A stretch of 64,000 bases of DNA, taken from Caulobacter sp. UNC279MFTsu5.1 (GTDB taxonomy: Bacteria; Pseudomonadota; Alphaproteobacteria; Caulobacterales; Caulobacteraceae). The position numbers and the translations under genes were made by a program. Under the pieces are notes generated by a model. That model was given only the letters and a program-made list of their open reading frames with translations. It was not told the origin of the DNA and made no database searches. Positions 54,341 through 61,529 of the stretch are shown one piece after another; position 1 is the first letter of the stretch, and the number at the start of each line of letters is the position of its first letter. Location of the stretch: positions 62,001-126,000 of the forward strand of contig NZ_FORN01000010.1 of assembly GCF_900114015.1 (NCBI RefSeq), read 5' to 3'.

Positions 54341-55353
54341 CCTCCTCCCCGACGTTTTCCCCCGATCCGGCGGCCGAGCAGGCCGCGCCCCCGCCGCGCC
54401 GCTTCGCCCCGCTGGCCTTCGCGCGCAAGCACCGCACGATCCTGTTCCTGCTGCTGCTGATCGCCGTGTTCGGCGCGGTCAACGAGCGCTTCCTGACGGT
54501 CCGCAACGCGCTGAACATCCTCAGCGAGGTGTCGATCTACGGGATCATCGCGGTCGGCATGACCTATGTGATCCTGATCGGCGGCATCGACGTGGCGGTC
54601 GGCTCGCTGCTGGCCTGCGCTTCGCTCGCGGCGGCCTATGTGGTGACGGCGGTCATCGGCCCCTCGCCGGCCAGCTGGCTGATCGCCCTGGCCCTCTCCA
54701 CTTTTATCGGTCTGGCCGGGGGCTACATCCACGGCAAGGCCGTCACCTGGCTGCACGTGCCGGCCTTCATCGTCACCCTGGGCGGCATGACGGTCTGGCG
54801 CGGCGCGACGCTGATCCTGAACGACGGTGGCCCGATCTCGGGCTTCGACGCCGCCTACCGCTGGTGGGGCACGGGCGACATCCTGTTCGTGCCGGTCCCG
54901 ATCGCCGTCTTCGCCCTGGTGGCCGCCTTGGGCCACGTCGTGCTGCGCTACACGCGCTATGGCCGCCAGGTCTATGCGGTCGGCGGCAACGCCGAGGCCG
55001 CCCGCCTGTCGGGCGTCAATGTCGACTTCATCGTCACCAGCGTCTACGCGGTGATCGGCGCCCTGGCCGGCCTGTCGGGCTTTTTGCTGTCGGCCCGTCT
55101 GGGCTCGGCCGAGGCCGTAGCCGGCGCCGGCTACGAACTGCGGGTCATCGCTTCGGTGGTGATCGGCGGGGCCAGCCTGACCGGCGGCTCCGGCGGCGTG
55201 GGCGGCACCATCCTGGGCGCGCTGCTGATCGGCGTGCTGTCGAACGGCTTGGTGATCATGCACGTCAGCTCCTACTTCCAGCAGGTGGTGATCGGCCTGA
55301 TCATCGTCGCCGCGGTCGCCTTCGACCACTACGCCCGCACTCACAAGGCCTGA
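54337..55353 (+). CDS. iatP: Inositol ABC transporter, permease
   Basis: Inner-membrane permease of the RbsC type, 338 aa. After a proline-rich cytoplasmic start (about 1-30), eight to ten hydrophobic helices follow. The diagnostic segments are ILIGGIDVAVGSLLACASLAAAYV, VPAFIVTLGGMTVWRGATLILNDG, RYGRQVYAVGGNAEAARLSGV (the EAA-like loop that touches the ATPase) and RVIASVVIGGASLTGGSGGVGGTILGALLIG. It partners with two copies or halves of IatA and with IbpA. It is translationally coupled to iatA, and a GH92 gene begins 7 bp after its stop, so that glycosidase is part of the importer operon. Confidence 0.95.
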   Translation: MTSSPTFSPDPAAEQAAPPPRRFAPLAFARKHRTILFLLLLIAVFGAVNERFLTVRNALNILSEVSIYGIIAVGMTYVILIGGIDVAVGSLLACASLAAAYVVTAVIGPSPASWLIALALSTFIGLAGGYIHGKAVTWLHVPAFIVTLGGMTVWRGATLILNDGGPISGFDAAYRWWGTGDILFVPVPIAVFALVAALGHVVLRYTRYGRQVYAVGGNAEAARLSGVNVDFIVTSVYAVIGALAGLSGFLLSARLGSAEAVAGAGYELRVIASVVIGGASLTGGSGGVGGTILGALLIGVLSNGLVIMHVSSYFQQVVIGLIIVAAVAFDHYARTHKA

Positions 55354-55359
55354 TCGTCA

Positions 55360-57654
55360 ATGCGCGCCCTGAGCGGTCTTTTCCTTAGCGCCGCCCTGGT
55401 CGCGCTGCCGTTCGCGGCGCTGGCCCAGAGCACCGCGCCCGACCTCGCGACCAAGGCCGATCCGTTCGTCGGGGTCGACGGCGGCGGGGTCACCGGCGGC
55501 AACACAGTGCCCGGCGCCGGCGTCCCGTTCGGCTTCGTGTCGCTGAGCCCCGACACCACCAACGCCGACACCAACGGCTACGACTCCAAGAGCCCGATCA
55601 TCGGCTTCAGCTACACCCACGTCAGCGGCACGGGCGGCTCGGGCAAGTACGGCAACTTCCGGGTCACGCCGGCCGTCGGCCCCTTGCGGGTCAACCACCT
55701 GCACTTCGGCAAGTCCGACGAGCAAGCCTCCCCGGGCTATTACAGCGTGGGTCTGGGCAACAGCGACGCCGAGCGGATCAAGGTCGAGCTGACGGCCTCG
55801 CGCCGGGTCGGCTTCCAGCGCCTGACCTATCCCGCCGCCACCGAGAGCCAGCTGATCTTCGATGTCAGTTCGGTGGTCGCCATGCGCGGGCGCGGGCAAA
55901 GGGTGAGGCTGGCCAAGGTCGAACTGATCGACGACCACACCCTGGCCGGCGAGGTGACGGTCGAGGGCGGCTGGAACCCGGCGCCCTACACCCTCTACTT
56001 CCACGCGGTCGTCGATCGCCCGGCCAAGGCCTTCGGGGCCTGGAAGGCCGGTCAGGGCTGGTTTGAGACCACGCCGGGCGTCGGCCGCAGCGAAGGCGGC
56101 GTGCAAGTGAAGAGCCCGGCCAACCGCCAAGGCCTGATGATCGAATACGACACCGAGCGCGAGTTCTCCAATCGCCTCGGCGCCTATCTGACCTTCGACA
56201 CCACCGCCGACCGCCAGGTGCGGATGAAGCTGGCCGTGTCGTTCGTCAGCGCCGACAAGGCCCGGGCCAACCTGGCCGAGGAGATGCCCAGCTGGGACTT
56301 CGACGCCTGTCGCCAGGCCGCACGGGCGCAATGGAACAGCGCCCTGGCCAAGATCCGGGTCGAGGGCGGCTCGGACGAGCAGCAACGGATCTTCTACTCC
56401 GCCCTCTACCGCGCCCACACCATGCCGCACGACCTCAGCGGCGAGAACGTCTGGTGGAATTCCGCCGAGCCCCATTACGAGGACTTCTATACGCTTTGGG
56501 ACACGTTCCGGACGCTGCATCCCCTGCTGACCGTGATCCAGCCGCAGCGGCAGCGCGACATGCTCCGCTCGCTGATCGACACCTACAGGCACACCGGCTG
56601 GATGCCGGATTCGCGCATCGCCGGCGCCAACGGCATGACCCAGGGCGGCTCCAACGGCGACATCCTGGTCGCCGACGCCGTGGTCAAGCGCCTGGGGGGC
56701 TTTGACCAGGCCCTGGCCTATGAGGCGATCCGCAAGAACGGCGAGGTCGACAGCGACCAGCCGTTCCTGCAGGGCCGCGTGCTGAAGGATTATCTGAAGC
56801 TGGGCTATGTGCCGTTCACCCAGACCCGCTCGGCCTCGCGCACGCTGGAATACGCCTATGACGACTACGCCATCGGCGTGGTGGCCAAGGCCCTGGGCAA
56901 ATCCGAGGACGCCAAGCGCTATCTGGCGCGGTCAGGCAGCTGGAAGAACCTCTGGGACGACAAGCTCGGCTGCATCCGCCCCCGCTATCCCAACGGCGAC
57001 TGGGTCGAGAACTACAGCTGCACCTACGAATATCCGGACCGTTCCGGCCCGTGGTGGGACGCGCCGTTCTACGAGGGCAATTCGCTGCAGTACTCGACCT
57101 ACGTTCCCCAGGACGTCGCCGGGCTGATGGCCAAGACGGGCGGGCGCGAGGGTTTCGTGGCGTGGCTGGACCACCTGTTCGACGGCCACTATTCGCAGGG
57201 CAACGAACCCGACATCCTGGCGCCGTATCTCTATATCCACGCCAGCCGCCCCGACCGTACGGCCGAGATCGCACGCCAGCTGATGGCCAAGCACTATCGC
57301 CCCACCCGTACGGGCCTGCCGGGCAACGACGACGCCGGCGCGATGTCCAGCTGGTATGTCTGGAACGCCATCGGGCTCTATCCCAACGCCGGCCAGCCCT
57401 ACTACTACATCGCCTCGCCGGTGTTCACGCGCAGCGCCATCGCCCTGGAGAGCGGCAAGACCTTCACGATCCAGGCTCCGGCGACTTCGGAGGCCAACCG
57501 CTACGTCACCGCCGCGCGCCTGAACGGCAAGCCGCTGGACCGCGCCTGGATCACCCACGCCGAACTCGCCCAGGGCGGTGTGCTGGACCTGACGATGGGT
57601 CCTGCCCCATCGGGCTGGGCGACGACCTTTACGCCGCCGCCCGACGGGCTTTGA
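55360..57654 (+). CDS. Secreted GH92-family alpha-mannosidase
   Basis: Exo-acting, calcium-dependent glycosidase of 764 aa with a signal peptide ending FAALAQ. GH92 landmarks are present: DPFVGVDGGG, NTVPGAGVPFGFVSLSPDT, FSYTHVSGTGGSGKYG in the N-terminal beta-sandwich, then FYSALYRAHTMPHDLSG, FYTLWDTFRTLHPLLT and GNDDAGAMSSWYVWNAIGLYP in the alpha/alpha-barrel. Family members remove terminal alpha-mannose of various linkages; the linkage is not readable here. It begins 7 bp after iatP with only a weak AAGG ribosome site, so it is probably co-transcribed with the inositol importer and under the same IolR-type operator. That linkage of alpha-mannose removal to inositol uptake is unusual. It is convergent with the GH115 gene, with 9 bp between stops. 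Confidence 0.92.
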   Translation: MRALSGLFLSAALVALPFAALAQSTAPDLATKADPFVGVDGGGVTGGNTVPGAGVPFGFVSLSPDTTNADTNGYDSKSPIIGFSYTHVSGTGGSGKYGNFRVTPAVGPLRVNHLHFGKSDEQASPGYYSVGLGNSDAERIKVELTASRRVGFQRLTYPAATESQLIFDVSSVVAMRGRGQRVRLAKVELIDDHTLAGEVTVEGGWNPAPYTLYFHAVVDRPAKAFGAWKAGQGWFETTPGVGRSEGGVQVKSPANRQGLMIEYDTEREFSNRLGAYLTFDTTADRQVRMKLAVSFVSADKARANLAEEMPSWDFDACRQAARAQWNSALAKIRVEGGSDEQQRIFYSALYRAHTMPHDLSGENVWWNSAEPHYEDFYTLWDTFRTLHPLLTVIQPQRQRDMLRSLIDTYRHTGWMPDSRIAGANGMTQGGSNGDILVADAVVKRLGGFDQALAYEAIRKNGEVDSDQPFLQGRVLKDYLKLGYVPFTQTRSASRTLEYAYDDYAIGVVAKALGKSEDAKRYLARSGSWKNLWDDKLGCIRPRYPNGDWVENYSCTYEYPDRSGPWWDAPFYEGNSLQYSTYVPQDVAGLMAKTGGREGFVAWLDHLFDGHYSQGNEPDILAPYLYIHASRPDRTAEIARQLMAKHYRPTRTGLPGNDDAGAMSSWYVWNAIGLYPNAGQPYYYIASPVFTRSAIALESGKTFTIQAPATSEANRYVTAARLNGKPLDRAWITHAELAQGGVLDLTMGPAPSGWATTFTPPPDGL

Positions 57655-57663
57655 ACCCCTCCC

Positions 57664-60186
57664 CTAGTGGTTCTCGTGCACCGCCACCTGCTCAGGCAGG
57701 ACCAGCCGTACGCGGTCGAGGCCGACGCGGCCGGTGCGCGCCGTCACCGTGATCGTATGGCGTCCTGGCGACAGCGCAGGACCGACCGTGGCCTTCAGCA
57801 GGTTGTCCAGCACGCCCTCGGCCCAGGCCGGTGAACCGACCTTGCGTGGCAGGAGCACGTGCTCGACCGCGCCACCGTCGATGCTGACGTCCAGCTCGAT
57901 GTCCTGGGCCTGGCCGTCGGGAAAGATGGGCAGCACGCCCAGTTGCACGCGACGGCCGTCAGCCCCCGCGACGTCGACGGCGAGGCTTAGGGTCGCGCCG
58001 GGCGCGTCGGCCAGCATCACCCCCCGGCCGCGGCCGACGCCCTCGACCAAGCGCCAGCCAGTGTTGGCGGTGAAGGTCTCGGCTTCGAACACTGGCGAGG
58101 CGGCGGGCGGATTGCCGTCGACCACCGCCAGGAATCTGGCCGGATTGGCGGTCAGGCCCGCGCCCGGCAACGGGATCGAGCGGGCGCGATAGATCCGCCA
58201 CTGGCTGTCGGCCGGCTCTTCCGGCATCAGCCAGCGCCACTTGCCGCCGGCGACCTGGTTGTTGAAGCGGTCGGTCAGGGTGGTGATCTCGGCCTGGGCG
58301 TCGACCGCCGCGCCGCCGGCCGAGCGGGCCATCGCCTGGTCGTTGTCGATCAGCTCATTATACCGCTCGGCCGCGAAGAACCGCATATTGGCGGCAGCGG
58401 AAATGCGGATCGGGAACTCGACGAGTTCGAACCAGGCGTCGGCCAACTCGGGCGGCACGGACGCTCCTGTCGCCTGGGTCTCGGCCACCAGCTTGCGGAA
58501 GGCCCGCAGACGGTCGTTGACCTCGTCGGGCGTGTAGCTGGACAGGTGGCGGCTTTCGGCCTTGGGTTGCCACTCCAGGTGCTCGGGCCGGCGCTCGAAG
58601 TTCAGGCGGTAATAGGCGTCCATCAGGTCGGCGGCCTTGCCGGCCAGGGCCGGCCCGAAGGCGCGGCGGCTCCAGTCCTCAAGGTACTGGCGCTGGGTCT
58701 TGCCGCGCCAGCGGTCGATGTCCCAGGCCATCTCCAGGAAGTGGCTGGCGCCGATCTCGGCCGGCTTGATGTCGCCGACATTGGCGATCCAGACGTTGCG
58801 CGCGCCCTTGTCCCAGGCGTGGATCATCTCCTCCTGCACCAGGGCCGGCGGCGTCGCGCCCAGCCAGAGATAGGCCAGCGGGAAGCCCAGATACGACAGG
58901 TGGTAATAGACGCCAGCCCCGCCCTTGCGGCCCGCCTCCTCGGCGCTGGGGAACTGGCGGATGTAGCCGAAATTGTCGTCCGGCCAGACGATGGTGACGT
59001 CGTCCGGGACCTTCACCCCCGCCCGGTAGATCTCCAGCACCTCCTTGTAGGGCACGAAGATCTGCGGAACCTTGGTGACGTCCGGCGAGACGTTCCGCTT
59101 CAGGATCTCGCGCTGGTCGGTGATGATCCTGTCCAGCAGCGCGACCTTGTCCTGCATCGTCTTGGGACCGACCATGCCGGTGTCGTGGATGCCGCGCATA
59201 CCGACGGTCCACAGGCTTTCGTAGGGGCCGTTGATCTTGGCGCGCTCTTCCCAATAGGCCTTCACGCCCTCGGGATTGGTCGCGTAGTTGAACCTGTCGG
59301 GCGCATCCTTCCACTCGCCAACATTGTTGCGCAGCATGGCTTCGGCGTGGGACGAGCCCATGACGATGCCGTACTCCTCGGCCAGCTTGGCGTTGGCCGG
59401 ATCGGAGTTGAACGGCGCGGTCGTGTGGTGCATGGCCGGCCACAGGGTGTTGGCCTTCAGGCGCAGCAGCAGGGTGAAGATCCGGCGGTAGGTCTTGGGC
59501 CCGATGTCGCCGCGTTCTGGATCGAAGGTCTTGGCCGCCCAGGGATAGAGGCCCCAGTCCTCGTCGTTGACGAACACGCCGCGGTAGCGGACCGACGGCG
59601 GGCCGAAGCGATGGACGCCGGGGGCGACGAACAGCTTGTCGCGATGGCCGGGCGTAACGTCGGCCCACCAGGCCCAGGGCGACACACCCATGGCCTGCGC
59701 CACCTCGTAGACGCCGAAGGCCGTCCCGCGCCGATCGCTGCCGATCACCACCAGGGCCTTTTCGACGCCGGGCAGCGGACGGTCGACCGAGGCGACGACG
59801 AAGCTTTCCCAGGCGCCGGACAAGCGCGAGACATCGACCTTCCTGGTCGCGACCAGCTTATCGATCAGCTCGCTGTGACCCAGCGTTCCCACCAGGATCG
59901 CCGTCCTGCCGGCGGGCGCGGCCGCCACGCTCGCTTGTTGAGCGGTGACGGTCCTGATGTCCTCCACCAGGTCGTCAACGGCATGGCGCACGACGGCAGC
60001 GTCGGCGGGATCGACCACGATGGTCGGGACCCTGCCCGCCTCGACCAACACGAAGCCGCCCCGCGCCAGGCTGTCGGTGAAGAGGCGCCCGGTCTCGCGG
60101 CGCCCCTCGGCCTGCGCAACCTGTACTGCGCCGAGACCAAGCATGAGCGCCAGGGCGCCTCGCCAGATCAACTTCAGTCTGTTCAT
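57664..60186 (-). CDS. Secreted GH115-family alpha-glucuronidase
   Basis: Exported glycosidase of 840 aa with a signal peptide ending VQVAQA. GH115 hallmarks include RYRGVFVNDEDWGLYPWAAKTFDP, LKANTLWPAMHH, EYGIVMGSSHAEAMLRNN, TVGMRGIHDTGM, VWPDDNFGYIRQFPS and VWIANVGDIKPAEIGASHFLEMAWD. Characterised members remove alpha-1,2-linked (4-O-methyl-)glucuronic acid, mainly from xylan. The C-terminal ~200 residues form the accessory beta-sandwich domain common in the family. GGAGG stands nine bases before the ATG at 60186. It lies 52 bp after the histidine acid phosphatase gene on the same strand and probably shares its transcript. No xylanase or xylosidase of GH10, GH11 or GH39 type lies near, so a non-xylan substrate is possible. 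Confidence 0.92.
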   Translation of the reverse strand: MNRLKLIWRGALALMLGLGAVQVAQAEGRRETGRLFTDSLARGGFVLVEAGRVPTIVVDPADAAVVRHAVDDLVEDIRTVTAQQASVAAAPAGRTAILVGTLGHSELIDKLVATRKVDVSRLSGAWESFVVASVDRPLPGVEKALVVIGSDRRGTAFGVYEVAQAMGVSPWAWWADVTPGHRDKLFVAPGVHRFGPPSVRYRGVFVNDEDWGLYPWAAKTFDPERGDIGPKTYRRIFTLLLRLKANTLWPAMHHTTAPFNSDPANAKLAEEYGIVMGSSHAEAMLRNNVGEWKDAPDRFNYATNPEGVKAYWEERAKINGPYESLWTVGMRGIHDTGMVGPKTMQDKVALLDRIITDQREILKRNVSPDVTKVPQIFVPYKEVLEIYRAGVKVPDDVTIVWPDDNFGYIRQFPSAEEAGRKGGAGVYYHLSYLGFPLAYLWLGATPPALVQEEMIHAWDKGARNVWIANVGDIKPAEIGASHFLEMAWDIDRWRGKTQRQYLEDWSRRAFGPALAGKAADLMDAYYRLNFERRPEHLEWQPKAESRHLSSYTPDEVNDRLRAFRKLVAETQATGASVPPELADAWFELVEFPIRISAAANMRFFAAERYNELIDNDQAMARSAGGAAVDAQAEITTLTDRFNNQVAGGKWRWLMPEEPADSQWRIYRARSIPLPGAGLTANPARFLAVVDGNPPAASPVFEAETFTANTGWRLVEGVGRGRGVMLADAPGATLSLAVDVAGADGRRVQLGVLPIFPDGQAQDIELDVSIDGGAVEHVLLPRKVGSPAWAEGVLDNLLKATVGPALSPGRHTITVTARTGRVGLDRVRLVLPEQVAVHENH

Positions 60187-60238
60187 CGGCCCGGGCCTCC
60201 CTAAGCGTGGCGGGTCTTGTATTTTGGATGATGCGCGT

Positions 60239-61513
60239 TCACGACGCCAAGGCTTGCGACACGACGGCTTCGAACCGGTCCAGAGGGCAGTCGAACGCCG
60301 GCGTGGCCGTGCTACACCCCGGGATGAACACCGGCGTTGCCAACGGCGGCACCGCCCGGCTCAGGGGCGTCGCCTCGCGCAGCTGGCGCAGGCTCTGGCC
60401 GGTGAAGCGGGCGCGGATCACCCGCACGCCGTCGGCGCGCCGCCAGCGCTCGAACACCAGGGCGCCGCCTGGCTCGATCTGGTTGGGCTGATAGCCCGGC
60501 AAGGTCCATTCCATGCGCAGCAGGCCGCCCAGCACCGCCAGGGTGCCGTCATGGCCGGCCACGAAGACGATCCGGGCGTCAGGCGGGCCAATCGCATCGC
60601 CCTGCCCTGCGCGCACCGGCTCGACGCCCGCTTCCAGCGTGGCCAGGATCCGTCGCGCCAGATGGCCGCCCAGGGTCCTGGCGACATAGGGCGTGCGAAG
60701 CCGCAGATCGAACTCGGCCTGATGCAGGGCGAAGACGCGGGTCAGGGCGTCCTCGTCGAGACCCCGCCATCCTTGTCCGGCGAAGTCCTGGCCGTCCGCC
60801 CACGCCATCAGCAGGCTTTCGGTGACACCGGACGCGAAGGCCTCCGGGCCCGACAGCGAGGCCAGATCCTCGCCGTCGACGAAGCCCGGCTTGGCGTCGA
60901 GGATTCGCCGCTTGCCGGGTGACGGCGGGCAAGGGCCGACCGGACATTGCATCAGGAGCGCGTCCAGCCGTTCGATCGCATCGCGATGGCTGGCGCTCCA
61001 GGCGACTAGGTCGCCGCCGGCCCGACCAGCGACGGCGGCGCGCGCCAGGTCGGCGTCGGCGACCACGACGCCCGCCTTGACCGGCTCGAACATCGGGTCG
61101 ACCCGCCCCTCGCCTGCCGTGCCAACGGCGACCGCGCAGCCGGGGGACAGGGTCCGCGAGACCGCCCTGGCCGTGGCGATCGTCCGTTGGGTGACGTTGG
61201 CCCAGTAGTAGGCCGCGCCGCAGTCGTCCTGGCCCAGCAAGCCTTCGGCCACATAGCGTTCGCGGAAATAGCCGCCCATCAGCGACGCCAAGACTTCGCC
61301 CCGGGCGGTCAGATGGCCAGGCGGGACCGAGAACCGCGGCCAGGCACGGGCCGAAGCCTCCTCCAGCCGCTCGGGGCTCGACATCGCCGCGCGCACTCCG
61401 TGCCGGCTAAGGATCACCACCTTCTCGAGCCGCTCGCCCGGCGCGCCGGCCCAGGCGGAGCCGGCCGATAGCAGAAGGAAAGCGGCCAGGACGGCTCGAA
61501 GGGACGAAATCAT
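60239..61513 (-). CDS. AppA-like histidine acid phosphatase (phytase / sugar phosphatase)
   Basis: Periplasmic phosphomonoesterase of 424 aa with a signal peptide ending SAWAGA. The catalytic motif RHGVRAA (nucleophile H38) keeps RHGxR but has Ala where RHGxRxP has Pro. The proton-donor motif is GHDGTLA (H321, D322). DPMFEPVKAGV and EWTLPGYQPNQIEPGGALVFERWRR closely resemble the E. coli AppA phytase family, which also includes glucose-1-phosphatase. Cysteines near 98, 126, 190 and 195 and towards the C-terminus could form disulfides. I chose the ATG at 61513 (GGAG seven bases upstream). It lies 16 bp after a GH92 gene and before GH115, in a locus for inositol use, so inositol phosphates are an attractive substrate; phosphomannan is the main alternative. 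Confidence 0.9.
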   Translation of the reverse strand: MISSLRAVLAAFLLLSAGSAWAGAPGERLEKVVILSRHGVRAAMSSPERLEEASARAWPRFSVPPGHLTARGEVLASLMGGYFRERYVAEGLLGQDDCGAAYYWANVTQRTIATARAVSRTLSPGCAVAVGTAGEGRVDPMFEPVKAGVVVADADLARAAVAGRAGGDLVAWSASHRDAIERLDALLMQCPVGPCPPSPGKRRILDAKPGFVDGEDLASLSGPEAFASGVTESLLMAWADGQDFAGQGWRGLDEDALTRVFALHQAEFDLRLRTPYVARTLGGHLARRILATLEAGVEPVRAGQGDAIGPPDARIVFVAGHDGTLAVLGGLLRMEWTLPGYQPNQIEPGGALVFERWRRADGVRVIRARFTGQSLRQLREATPLSRAVPPLATPVFIPGCSTATPAFDCPLDRFEAVVSQALAS

Positions 61514-61529
61514 CACGTGGCTCCGAAGG

